From: Hydrogenophilales bacterium
GTDB taxonomy: Bacteria; Pseudomonadota; Gammaproteobacteria; Burkholderiales; Eutrophovitaceae
DNA length: 64,000 nucleotides
Reading direction: 5' to 3'
Assembly: GCA_902627495.1 (NCBI GenBank)
Contig: CACOJS010000004.1
Span: 81,780 to 145,779, forward strand
This document shows positions 35,293-44,500 of the stretch, piece by piece (position 1 is the first letter of the stretch; each line of letters opens with the position of its first letter). Below the pieces are notes generated by a model. It had not been told where the DNA came from. It ran no database searches and worked only from the letters and a program-made list of their open reading frames with translations. A program made the translations under genes and the position numbers.

Positions 35293-35487
35293 TTATCGCA
35301 CGCTATTGTACGATTTAGATAAAATGCGGGCACATCCTCTTACAGATGTTTGTAGATCAGCAGACGTGCATCGACAAACACCGAGGCCATCACCGCATCC
35401 AAGCCCAGGCATCTCATCTAAATATAGCAGCAACAAACACACCGCCACCACGATACAAAATAGCCCTATAAACTTACCAAAAACCAT
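35293..35487 (-). CDS. Candidate small membrane-anchored Cys-rich protein
   Basis: A 64-residue frame between the GMC oxidoreductase and glpK on the same strand. Residues 1-22 are strongly hydrophobic (MVFGKFIGLFCIVVAVCLLLLY) and the rest contains four closely spaced Cys in LGCGDGLGVCRC and RGCAR. It begins five bases after the upstream stop. The ribosome binding site is poor and no family is recognised. Confidence 0.35.
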   Translation of the reverse strand: MVFGKFIGLFCIVVAVCLLLLYLDEMPGLGCGDGLGVCRCTSADLQTSVRGCARILSKSYNSVR

Positions 35488-35491
35488 TACT

Positions 35492-37105
35492 CTAATGCTC
35501 TTTTAGGAAATCCGAAGCTCTTTCACCAACCATCATACTCGGGGCGTTCAAATTTCCTGAAAGCATCGTTGGAAAAATAGACGCATCGGCCACACGCAAT
35601 CCATGTATACCATGTACTTTTAGCTTATTATCAACGACTGCATTACCTGGCATTCCCATTCGACAGGTTCCCATCGGATGGTACCCTGTCTCGGCCTTTT
35701 CTCTGAGAAAACCTTCTATTTCATCATCACTGATAACCTCATTCCCTGGAGATAACTCGACATCACGATAAATATCCATCGGCTGGGCATTGATTATATT
35801 TCGAATAATCTTAAATCCATGAATAAATGTCTTTCTATCCTCAATATCATCTAAAAAATTAAACCTTATACGAGGTTGCTCAAAAGCGTTGGGGCTACAT
35901 ATGTGTATAGAACCCTTACTGGTAGGGCGACTAGGTAAGCCGGCAACTGCCATACCGGGGAAATCATGAAACTTGCGATCAACAGGGTCTTCGATTGAAA
36001 AGGGTATAAACTGAATTTGGAAATCAGGTCGAGATGGGCTCAGAGGCGTTTTAAGGAAGGCTATTAGAGGAGCTGCAGGCAAACTGAGGGGGCCTGTCCC
36101 TTTTATGAGATATTCTAAACCAGTCAAAGGTAGATTCACACCTCTCATCCTGTAGTTATAGGAGGCTAGTTTATTACGAAGTTTCCACTGCAATCTCGCC
36201 ATCATGTGGTCCTGAAAGTTTTCTCCTACAGCCGGTAACGCATGTTTGACGGATATCCCATGTTGCTGCAACAAATCGGGAGAGCCAATTCCTGATAACT
36301 CTAATATTTGAGGCGACCCGATTGCCCCAGCAGATAAAATGACCTCTTTTCCACAGTGCACCTCTCTTCGATTACCATTCTTGATAAAGGAAAGACCTAT
36401 ACACTTCTTACCTTCCAAGATTACCCGATCAACAGTGGCGTGCGTTATCACTGTTAAGTTCGGCCTTTTAGTAGCAGGTGCAAGATAGCAATGAGCTGAA
36501 CTCATTCTTTGTCCCTGCCGAATGGTAGCTTGGGTCCGTGCTATTCCCTCCTGTGAGGGACCATTGTAGTCAGCATTAATCGGGTACCCCATTTTTTGAG
36601 CCGCCTGAAAAATTTTGTCATACAATGGATTCATATCAGAGCCCTTTGTTACCCCTAACGGTCCATCTCTCCCGCGACATATATCTACCGCATCATTAGG
36701 TCCTCCTTGGTAATCCTCCATACGAAGAAACGTTTTTGCAACATCGATCCACCCCCAACCATCATTACCAAGGTCCTTCCAATCCTCGTAATCCTGTCTC
36801 TGTCCCCGCACATATACCATACCATTTATAGCACTCGATCCTCCTAACATCTTCCCTCTGGGTACTGAGATTTTACGTCGGGACGTCCCTTCCTCCGGTT
36901 CAGACCAGTAACACCAGTTAACATCAGGCCGATTGATAAATAAGCCAAAACTCATAGGCATTCGTGATAGGAGGTGGGTGGCACCCCCAGCCTCCAATAG
37001 CAGTACCCGATGACTGGAGTTTTCTGTTAAACGGTAGGCTAGGGCTGCTCCTGCTGAGCCACCACCGACTATCAGATAATCATACTTTATGTGTTTCATA
37101 TGCAT
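35492..37105 (-). CDS. GMC-family FAD oxidoreductase (choline dehydrogenase-like)
   Basis: A 537-residue GMC oxidoreductase: FAD-binding VGGGSAGAALAYRLTEN near the N-terminus, PRGKMLGGSSAINGMVYVRG (GMC signature 1), GAIGSPQILELSGIG (signature 2), and the C-terminal catalytic HPMGTCRMG with NLNAPSMMVGERASDFL. It oxidises an alcohol such as choline or an aliphatic alcohol, passing electrons to a quinone or oxygen. I take the ATG at 37105 because GGGGGGA is five bases before it. A GTG three bases upstream also fits the frame. Confidence 0.92.
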   Translation of the reverse strand: MHMKHIKYDYLIVGGGSAGAALAYRLTENSSHRVLLLEAGGATHLLSRMPMSFGLFINRPDVNWCYWSEPEEGTSRRKISVPRGKMLGGSSAINGMVYVRGQRQDYEDWKDLGNDGWGWIDVAKTFLRMEDYQGGPNDAVDICRGRDGPLGVTKGSDMNPLYDKIFQAAQKMGYPINADYNGPSQEGIARTQATIRQGQRMSSAHCYLAPATKRPNLTVITHATVDRVILEGKKCIGLSFIKNGNRREVHCGKEVILSAGAIGSPQILELSGIGSPDLLQQHGISVKHALPAVGENFQDHMMARLQWKLRNKLASYNYRMRGVNLPLTGLEYLIKGTGPLSLPAAPLIAFLKTPLSPSRPDFQIQFIPFSIEDPVDRKFHDFPGMAVAGLPSRPTSKGSIHICSPNAFEQPRIRFNFLDDIEDRKTFIHGFKIIRNIINAQPMDIYRDVELSPGNEVISDDEIEGFLREKAETGYHPMGTCRMGMPGNAVVDNKLKVHGIHGLRVADASIFPTMLSGNLNAPSMMVGERASDFLKEH

Positions 37106-37252
37106 CACGTCCCCCCTTATCTAAGTGGAAAGGATACTACATTGGATGTCGGAGTAAATGCTCTTGGGTCAAAAACCCAAAACTTGCCAATTAACAAGAC
37201 CTTATGGTAATCTACCATAGACTGTCGTGTGTGGATTTTTGCACATGATTTT

Positions 37253-37287
37253 AAGGGGCACGCCTAACGGCGGGCCCTTTATTTTTT
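37253..37287 (+). terminator. Strong rho-independent terminator in a divergent region
   Basis: The arms AAGGGGCACGCC (37253-37264) and GGCGGGCCCTT (37269-37279) form a GC-rich stem with one bulge and one mismatch around TAAC, followed by TTTATTTTTT. It points rightwards in a region where both flanking genes read away, 36 bp before the HtrA-like gene. No coding sequence precedes it on this strand. It therefore ends either a small RNA or a leader transcript (attenuation). Confidence 0.6.
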
Positions 37288-37323
37288 GATCCAATAAATA
37301 TTTTTCGCTGGTGACAAAATTAT

Positions 37324-38640
37324 ATGAAAAACTATTACTATATGATTTTAATAGTTTTTTTTGGATTGTTCTCTACTTTCGCCAAAGCAGACGAATTGGT
37401 GGAAAATCCCTTAGCCAATCTGAACCTACAACAAATTTTTGATGTTGCTAACCGATTCACAGTTCAAATTTATGCACAAGTAAGATACGCCTTTGGTTCC
37501 AATGAAGAAGGGACCAGCTCTGGTGCTGGATTTCTTATAGATAGAGAAAAAGGTTGGATATTAACCAATGCACACGTTGCACAGCACTCACCGGGGCCAC
37601 TAGAAGTAGCCTTTAAAGAACATGACTTTCACCCTGCCACCAGGGTCTACATTGACCCTTATTTTGATATTGCCATTATAGGAGTGGATCCGCATTTTAT
37701 TCCACAAGCTGCAACGCCGGCAGAACTGGATTGCCACCTAGGGCCAAAAATAGGTTTGGAGGTCGCGGCATTTGGACACCCTTGGGGTCTTAGATTTACC
37801 GCAACCCGTGGTATTGTATCAGCATTTCGATACACAGATGGCTATGAACAACTTCAAACAGATGCTGCCTTAAATTCTGGAAACTCTGGTGGTGCCCTCG
37901 TCGACCTTTCTTCGGGCAAAGTAATTGGAATTAATACAGCAAAACTAAGCAAAAAAGATAAAAAAGCCGAAGGTCTTAACTTTGCGGTACCGATTTCACA
38001 CGTCTGTCCAATAATAAAACTACTCAATAATGGCGAATCTCCCTTACCCCCCAAAATAGAGGCTGCTTTTGGCCGCAAATTAACTACTGATGCAGTATTT
38101 ATTGCACGCGATGGTCATGGCGGGTGGACCGCACTAAAAGCCGGAGACCAAGTTATCGATGTAGATAATGGAACTCCAGTCAAAAATCCAGCAGAGTTAA
38201 TCACCGCATTAAGAGGGAAACTTGGAAGAATCGTCGTCAAAGTTATCCGAAAAGGCACAGAACAGAAGGTTGAAATAACAGTATCACCCGCCAGACCTAT
38301 TTTGGGAAGTTACGGAATTGACGTGGGAGGTATTCTGTTCGCAACCCCCCGTCGAGTGGGTGCGAGCGGTGCTCTGGATGGCTTTTACGCCTACATTGCT
38401 AATATTCAAGATGGATCACCGGGCAGTATATGCGGTGCCCAGACTTGGGATTTATTAATCTCGGTAAACGATAATTTGATAAGATCGGTCGATGAATTAC
38501 ATAAATACCTTGCCGAGTCCAACAGCAAGAAAAAGGCTAAGTTCGTCGTTCGTCGCTGGTCTCGATCGAGCTACTTACGAGTTGAGCATTTTATTTTGGA
38601 TTGCTCCTACGACTCGGTCAAACGCATAGAGGTCCGTTAA
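37324..38640 (+). CDS. HtrA-like trypsin-type serine protease with PDZ domains
   Basis: A 438-residue exported protease: signal peptide (1-22, ending AKA-DEL), trypsin-like domain with His84 (TNAHV), Asp115 (YFDIAII) and Ser188 (GNSGG). Two C-terminal PDZ-like units follow (about 255-325 with GDQVIDVDNGTPVKNPAELITALRG, and 345-425 with WDLLISVNDNLIRSVDELHKYL). The first PDZ lacks the usual start, and the C-terminal part has extra cysteines (Cys near 398 and 427), unlike DegP/DegS. It is probably a periplasmic quality-control or processing protease; the substrate is unknown. Confidence 0.87.
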   Translation: MKNYYYMILIVFFGLFSTFAKADELVENPLANLNLQQIFDVANRFTVQIYAQVRYAFGSNEEGTSSGAGFLIDREKGWILTNAHVAQHSPGPLEVAFKEHDFHPATRVYIDPYFDIAIIGVDPHFIPQAATPAELDCHLGPKIGLEVAAFGHPWGLRFTATRGIVSAFRYTDGYEQLQTDAALNSGNSGGALVDLSSGKVIGINTAKLSKKDKKAEGLNFAVPISHVCPIIKLLNNGESPLPPKIEAAFGRKLTTDAVFIARDGHGGWTALKAGDQVIDVDNGTPVKNPAELITALRGKLGRIVVKVIRKGTEQKVEITVSPARPILGSYGIDVGGILFATPRRVGASGALDGFYAYIANIQDGSPGSICGAQTWDLLISVNDNLIRSVDELHKYLAESNSKKKAKFVVRRWSRSSYLRVEHFILDCSYDSVKRIEVR

Positions 38641-38646
38641 TTTAAA

Positions 38647-38805
38647 TTATTTCTCATCAAGGTCCTTAGCACGTTCTTTACTCATCTCATCCATTTTTTT
38701 CTCATCCCAAAGGTTCTGGTAAGTTGTCTGCAAAACCTTTTCATGTTTTTTAACAAATTTTTCTGATTGTTTTACAATTTCATCAGATGATTTCTTCTCA
38801 CCCAT
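38647..38805 (-). CDS. Small charged helical protein, unknown
   Basis: A 52-residue, Lys/Glu-rich, probably all-helical protein (KSSDEIVKQSEKFVKKHEKVLQTTYQ). The ATG at 38805 is preceded by GGGAGGAG, a strong ribosome binding site, whereas an in-frame upstream ATG at 38862 has none; I use the inner one. No family recognised. It converges on the HtrA-like gene with 6 bp between. Confidence 0.6.
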   Translation of the reverse strand: MGEKKSSDEIVKQSEKFVKKHEKVLQTTYQNLWDEKKMDEMSKERAKDLDEK

Positions 38806-38890
38806 TTTCTCCTCCCAAAAACTGATATGGTATACGTTTTTACAATGACTTGCACAATACAAATCCTAAGAGTTTGGAAGACATAAAATC

Positions 38891-39274
38891 TTGGCTGCTA
38901 ATATTATTCTCATAACCCATTTGGCAATTGCTATTTTCATCGGATCCAGTCTAGTTCTCATTCCTCTTGGAGGGTTTCTTGAATGGTCATGGGTTAGACT
39001 TCGACTGTTTAGACAAATTCACGCGGGGCTCATAGTATTTGTCATGGTTGAATCTCTTTTAGGTATCGCTTGCCCACTAACCATATTAGAGTCGTATCTG
39101 AGGCAGTCCCAGCCCCCCGAGTCATTTATAGGGCACTGGCTGAACAAAGTACTTTATTGGGACCTACCAAATATATTTTTTCTAGTACTCTACACCAGTT
39201 GTGTTGCCTGGACTTTTGCTCTATGGCTAGCCATACCTCCCAGAAAGACTAATAGCTATCAAAAGCATCATTAA
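38891..39274 (+). CDS. DUF2784-type membrane protein
   Basis: A 127-residue protein with about four membrane segments. The pattern WVRLRLFRQIHAGLIVFVMVESLLGIACPLTILE..LR followed by FIGHWLNKVLYWDLP matches the DUF2784 family, whose function is unknown. The start is a TTG at 38891; no strong ribosome binding site. It ends overlapping the opposite-strand gene at 39271 by four bases. Confidence 0.8.
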   Translation: MAANIILITHLAIAIFIGSSLVLIPLGGFLEWSWVRLRLFRQIHAGLIVFVMVESLLGIACPLTILESYLRQSQPPESFIGHWLNKVLYWDLPNIFFLVLYTSCVAWTFALWLAIPPRKTNSYQKHH

Positions 39275-39507
39275 CCCTTGTTTTTCTTAAAAATACGAGT
39301 TGGACACCTATGCTTTTCTTTTTGGATATATTGCAACCGCGCCTTGTCTGCACATCGATAAACACATTCTCGCCCCTCAGGCAAGATTCGATTTGATTTG
39401 AGGATACAATGAATATCAGGTTTAGGCCTATCTGCCAAGGAAATCCCACTGATAACCATTGATAAAAAACCAAATATCAATAAAAAAATCTTCATATCTA
39501 TTACCAT
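39271..39507 (-). CDS. Small secreted Cys-containing protein
   Basis: A 78-residue protein. Residues 5-24 (MKIFLLIFGFLSMVISGISLA) form a signal peptide; the start may be Met1 (39507) or Met5 (39495). The mature part has four Cys in IHCILK, RECVYRC and KHRCPTR and is very basic, consistent with a disulfide-bonded periplasmic protein. No family recognised. Confidence 0.55.
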   Translation of the reverse strand: MVIDMKIFLLIFGFLSMVISGISLADRPKPDIHCILKSNRILPEGRECVYRCADKARLQYIQKEKHRCPTRIFKKNKG

Positions 39508-39581
39508 CTCAAAGTTTTATTCACCGTAGCCACTATACAACGTCAACTGATTATCTGCTAGCTCTCACGAACTATTCAAAA

Positions 39582-39917
39582 CTATCTGTATCTCCCCTTG
39601 GCTCGATAAATAAGCACTAAATTACCCAAGGCTAGTAAGCATGCAAGAAAGCCAAATACGAACAAACCAAATACCCCGATATAAAAAATATTATTTATCT
39701 CATTTGTCTGCTCCATGAGGTGCTGATAGAGCAACCTAGTCATCTCTCGCAATGCCTGTAAATCTTGAGTCGAGTTTATCGCCTGATCTGCCTGACTAGG
39801 TGGAGGTTGAAAGTTTCCCATTTTTGGCAAAATCATCCAATAAGCCCAACCAACCCCAGAGGTAAACGTTACAAACAGAAATAAAGCAAAGCCATTCAGC
39901 CAAGTTAAATTTTTCAT
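39582..39917 (-). CDS. Two-pass membrane protein, unknown
   Basis: A 111-residue protein with a hydrophobic N-terminal segment (7-30), a polar middle (35-72, NSTQDLQALREMTRLLYQHLMEQ, helical) and a C-terminal hydrophobic segment (78-102). Its ATG overlaps the stop of the surface-adhesin-E-like gene by four bases, so they are coupled. No family recognised. Confidence 0.6.
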   Translation of the reverse strand: MKNLTWLNGFALFLFVTFTSGVGWAYWMILPKMGNFQPPPSQADQAINSTQDLQALREMTRLLYQHLMEQTNEINNIFYIGVFGLFVFGFLACLLALGNLVLIYRAKGRYR

Positions 39918-40318
39918 GTGTTAGAAAGTCTATTGCAAACAAAATCCATTGTTTTCTCTGCATGGGTGTTATCTAGAACCTTCTCCCACGGCCGGTTACG
40001 CATAGACCCTGATGACCAAACTGAAACGTCATTTTCATCTAACATATTGATTTGTACTACTCTATTAAGTCGTAACCGACAATCTATTTCAACCACTCCC
40101 CTGGTTTTTCTAAAAACACGTGGCTCTCCCCCAAGGTTTTCAGTGATTATATTGTTGTAGACACCCTGTTTAGTTACTCGAACTGAATCTACTTGGACTT
40201 CAATAGAGTCAATATCGACATAGTACACTGCCAATGCGTCTACCCCAATCTCAACCCACTCCTCCGCCTCCACCGCTAAGGCAAAAAAGAAAATAGCTAT
40301 TCCTTTAAAAAAAATCAT
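39914..40318 (-). CDS. Surface-adhesin E-like secreted protein
   Basis: A 134-residue exported protein. A short signal peptide (1-18, ending AEA or VEA) is followed by EEWVEIGVDALAVYYVDIDSIEVQVDSVRVTKQGVY, the VEIDCRLRLNRVVQINM segment and a PWEKVLDN...FVCNRLS end. This is the pattern of the surface-adhesin protein E family. Two Cys (in DCRL and FVCN) probably form the family disulfide. It starts five bases after the FMN reductase. Confidence 0.72.
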   Translation of the reverse strand: MIFFKGIAIFFFALAVEAEEWVEIGVDALAVYYVDIDSIEVQVDSVRVTKQGVYNNIITENLGGEPRVFRKTRGVVEIDCRLRLNRVVQINMLDENDVSVWSSGSMRNRPWEKVLDNTHAEKTMDFVCNRLSNT

Positions 40319-40323
40319 TTTTT

Positions 40324-40893
40324 CTACCTCTCAGCCAGAGATACCAGTCTTTGTATCGTCTCTATCAACAGAGTCTGATCAACCTCTGACCTTAATGAGC
40401 CGTCATCTTCAAAAGCCTTACCACAATCAGCCAATCCAAATTGCTCTGGCACCACAACCATACCCAAGTAAGATAATAATGCTCTCAAACTCATACGAAC
40501 CCGCGTACCTCCGAGGGACCCAGGTGCCGCCGAAATAACTGCTGCCGTTCTACCAGAATAGGCTACAAGTCGCCGTTCATCACTCGGGTCAGGTCGAGAT
40601 ACCCAATCAATTGTATTTTTTAGAATTGGTGGAATCTCACTATTGTACTCTGGCGTGGAGACAATGATCCCGTCGTGTTCACACATCAACTTCTTAAGGG
40701 TTTTGGCCGTATGGGGAACACCGTCATTTTGCTCCAAATCCCCATCATATAGGGGCATGGGATAGTCTGCCAGGTCAATGACTGTTACTAATGCCCCTTG
40801 TTCTTTCGCAATCTCAGCAGCATATTGGACCAATTTTTTATTCCAGGAATCTTTCCTCGCACTACCAGCAAAGGCTAAAATTTTTGCAGCCAT
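40324..40893 (-). CDS. NAD(P)H-dependent FMN reductase
   Basis: A 189-residue flavodoxin-fold reductase: FAGSARKDSWNKKLVQYAAEIA (FMN phosphate loop, 8-29), the STPEYNSEIPPILKNTIDWVSR signature (79-100), and APGSLGGTRVRMSLRALL. It supplies reduced FMN or reduces quinone/azo compounds. Upstream gene of a minus-strand group running through the adhesin-E-like and membrane proteins. Confidence 0.9.
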   Translation of the reverse strand: MAAKILAFAGSARKDSWNKKLVQYAAEIAKEQGALVTVIDLADYPMPLYDGDLEQNDGVPHTAKTLKKLMCEHDGIIVSTPEYNSEIPPILKNTIDWVSRPDPSDERRLVAYSGRTAAVISAAPGSLGGTRVRMSLRALLSYLGMVVVPEQFGLADCGKAFEDDGSLRSEVDQTLLIETIQRLVSLAER

Positions 40894-41211
40894 ATTTTAA
40901 CTCTACTCCTATCTTTATTAATCTGTTAATTACATTATCACCTAGATTTTGGGTTCAAGTAAATTACCTGACCGACCTACAGAACCATCATCCATAACGA
41001 CCTTGCCGAATTTTCTCATATGTCAGTACAGTTAACTAATAAAGAAACCCAATCAAACTTCTTGGTAGGAGTATCTTCTTGGTTTGAATGGGTCGATCAA
41101 TGGCTATCCGTATAAACAGCCAATTGATATCCAGCGAAAAAAAACAATGCCCCAACCACCCTATTCACTTATAAGTACAACTTTGTAAAATAAGGAATTG
41201 GGCTTTACTGT
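40894..41211. other. Gene-free gap
   Basis: About 318 bp upstream of the FMN reductase and downstream of the metalloprotease operon. It probably holds the FMN reductase promoter. A 31-codon plus-strand frame (41020-41115, MSVQLTNKETQSNFLVGVSS...) exists but has no ribosome binding site; I do not call it. Nothing else recognised. Confidence 0.4.
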
Positions 41212-41562
41212 TTACTGAATAATTTCTGCCCGATCAATTTCGATATAGGCATCACCGTGGAGGGATGGCTCGTCTCTCACAATACCCCGCACTCTAACTC
41301 TTTTGAACTGACTATCATCTATGACTTTTTGAGTCTCGTTATTCTGAGCCTCCAATTCATAGACTTCACCACTATCGAGTGCAATGATTAAGGCAGTCAC
41401 AGGGTCATTGCCAACCCTGTACACTTTGCCTTCGTAGATGCTTTCTTGTGCACTCACTTTGTCGTTGGGTGAATCCGAACAGTGATTTGCCTGCACTCCC
41501 GTTACCGTAAATAACAGGAGTGCTAATAACCCAGCAAGTATTGTATGTTCTCTACTGCTCAT
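41212..41562 (-). CDS. Small secreted protein coupled to the PKD metalloprotease
   Basis: A 116-residue exported protein: signal peptide 1-25 (LLALLLFTVTGVQA-NHC), then a strand-rich region (YEGKVYRVGNDPVTALIIAL, VYELEAQ, FKRVRVRGIVRDEP, GDAYIEIDRAEII) suggestive of an OB-like fold. Its start lies inside the last codons of the large metalloprotease gene (11-base overlap), so the two are co-translated. It may assist or inhibit that protease; inference. Confidence 0.65.
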   Translation of the reverse strand: MSSREHTILAGLLALLLFTVTGVQANHCSDSPNDKVSAQESIYEGKVYRVGNDPVTALIIALDSGEVYELEAQNNETQKVIDDSQFKRVRVRGIVRDEPSLHGDAYIEIDRAEIIQ

Positions 41563-44500
41563 CTCGAATCACAATAAATAGACTCGTTTTAGGCGGAATC
41601 TTAATACCTGTCCGAGTAAGGCTGGAACCACTGATATTGAATCTCTTGTAATAATGGCTAGTCATGTCGAAGTTACTAATATTGGAAGAACCTGTAAGAC
41701 TACTGGAAAGAGACGTCAAATCAACGGCAGGGAAACTAAAGCCGTGTGGTCTATCATTGGAATTGATTGCTTGCGCCGGAAACCCTATCCATGGCGGCAA
41801 GTTTTGAGTTCCAAGATTTCCAAAGACCGAAGCCCCCAGTCGACCAAAGAAGTCGGCAAAGGACAGTGCTCCCTCATGCTGAATCGCATGCTCATAGCAT
41901 TTCGCAAACGCTACCGTCGATCGCCCAACTGTCTCTGTGTAGCGTGCACAATCGTTTGCTGCGGCTTTGAATGCCTTGGTTCCCACCATTCGATTCATGA
42001 AAGCTCCCCAGGCTCCCGCCATATTGTAGTGATCTCCACTTAAAGATGGCCAATCAGCCCAGGATACCCCACCCTTAGTCTTGAGGTAGTTCGCCAAACG
42101 ACTCGTGCTTCCAATGGTGACCTTGTTGTAACCCGGACACATTGTCGGAGTAACTATATCTTCAGAAGTAACGGCTTGACCCTCTTCTAAGGCAGTTGCC
42201 GTACTGTAACCACCCCTTTGGGTTGCAGAAGCGTAACTTAATGCGTGCTGTACCTCATGAATTAACGTTGACTTGGTGTATTTAACACCGCTGGCACTAC
42301 TGCTCATAGTACTGTTAATAAAAGTTAGCAAAGCCTCATTGGAGTTCACGTAAGCACCTCCAGTATCCTTCTTGCTGGCATTAAGAGACCAGACATATCC
42401 CCCCCATCCTGTTCCTCCAGGGGGCTTAACAAAGATAACGTTGAAAGGCTGCAAACTGTTATTGTAAGCACTTAAGCTTCGATCGCCATCACCAGCTATA
42501 TTTTGACGATAGCGCGGCGAACTTAGCCAGAAATCTCCAGTTAGTCCAACCAACTTATCGAAACCTTGCTTATCTCCAGACCCTGAGCATACCGCTGCAC
42601 GGTAATCTTCGAACTCAGCATCAGAAACATCTCCGCCGTTAGCCGTCTTGGAAGCATCATCCGTCCAGAATAGGACTTCCCGTCCCGATGAAAGTTGACA
42701 TTTCTTAATCAGCTTTGTGTTGTAGGGACAATTCGCAATAGTATCCGGCTCACGTGCCGTCTGACAACCTGATGCTGTTAGCTCATACCATTTCTTGCTA
42801 GCACCAATTGACGGAGATTTCTGTGGTGGTGCATCGTAGCTTGAGTAACCCGCTGGGGAGCCCGCCGTTGCCAATGGACTCCTAGCCTCCATTGCCTGAG
42901 TTTCCGCCTCTCTCTGATGATGACGGTAATGCCAAGCCCGTCGATAGTTTTCCTCATCCTGTCTTTCAAGCTCTGCAATTTCGTTTAGGGTAAGCTCTCC
43001 ACGAGCCACAGGCTCTGGCGAATACTCAACGACATTACCCGCCGGTGAACTACCAACAGCGGGAACATTACCGCTTATGTCGTCTACTGTAGGGTTTGAA
43101 AAGACAAGTGTCATCTTATGATTGCTGGTCAAACCACTGCTGACTGTGAATTTAATCGTGGCATCCTCTCGAGCGCTAGTGTTGTTGTAGCACCATAATG
43201 ACACGCCAGCCCCCGAGCTCACGGTAGTGGTAAACTCGGTAGCCGCCCGATTGCCAACAACAGCACCAGACTTACAGTTAGGGCCAGTACATGCATTTTC
43301 AAGTTTATCTTCACAACTCTTTATAACGGCCTGAGTCATTGTACTAGTCTCGACGTCCCTTCCTTTAGTTGCCTTCAGGGTGACGGTGTAATTACCGCCT
43401 TCACGGTAGGTGTGCTCGACCTCACGAGTTGTAACTGGTCTCGACCCGTCTCCCAGATCCCACTCGTAGGAGTCGGCCCCGGCTGCGGTTGAAAACTTAA
43501 CGGGCCGGCCATAGAAGCTAACGGTAGGGAAATTGGAAATCCTATAGGTACCGCTACCACCGCCGCCGCCTCCAGCATCAGATGTAATCTTAATGTTGTG
43601 AGTCGCCTGATCGGATTCTTGTCTATTGGCAGGACAGAGGGCTTTTACCTTAACGGTAAAGTCACCTGCTTTTGTATAAGTGTGTTCAATACCATCGTTA
43701 TCGGTGTCAGTTGCGGGTCTTCCCCCATCACCAAAGTCGTACTCAAAATGCAGATGACGCGAGGTGCAGTTTGACTGACGCACGGCCGCAGTAAACTTCA
43801 CAGCAGTTCCTGTCTTACCAGTAGAAGGCCCTGAGATCACAGGAGTCCCTGGTTTGGTGGTAGCAATCGTAACTTTGGCTTGTGCCGCGTCAGACGTCAG
43901 TTTTGTCGCCGGACAATAAGCTTTTACGTCAATCGTGTAAGTACCGGCTTCCCTGTAGGCATGCTTAACCTTTTCCCCGGCACGAGAACGCATGTTGTTA
44001 GAACGATCACCCATATCCCACATGAACATAAGGTTTCTGACATTTCCATCACAATTAGGCTTGTCACTCGTTGCGGAAAACTCTAACTCACCGTAGGGAG
44101 AACCCGATGACGGCCCGCTTATAGTTGGTGTACCCGGCTTCTCTGTGTCCCCACCCCCGCTCATTTCCGCAACCTTAAGCGTTAGCGAAGATTCACTGCT
44201 GTTGCTATCTGGGTTTGTGGCAGTCACTTTAACGGTGAATTCGCCAGCGGCCGTATAAGATTTTGTGACCGCAGCACCTGAGTCAGTTGTATTATCTCCA
44301 AAATCCCAAGAATAAGTTATCTTGCCACCGGCCGGGTCCGTCGAGGAGCCCTCAAGATAGACAGTATCATTGACAATGAAATTGAACCGTTCATGATTCG
44401 GTCGTCTCACGTATCCATCTCGATCACAATTGCCTCGCCCAGCCGTCTCGGTGCTTGGACACTTCAACTTAACAAGAATCCTTGGCTTGGTCGGAACGGA

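Noticed and set aside
35285..35506. A 73-residue plus-strand frame between glpK and the GMC gene
   Set aside because: Pro/His/Ser-rich reverse-strand shadow of the hydrophobic minus-strand frame, with no ribosome binding site.
39249..39473. A second minus-strand frame overlapping the small secreted protein at 39271
   Set aside because: It lacks a signal peptide and ribosome binding site. The frame with the hydrophobic start is more plausible.
41020..41115. A 31-codon plus-strand frame in the gap before the FMN reductase
   Set aside because: No ribosome binding site and too short to judge by sequence alone.
41654..42043. Plus-strand frames inside the metalloprotease gene
   Set aside because: They are shadows of a long, clearly coding minus-strand gene with recognisable PKD and HExxH motifs.
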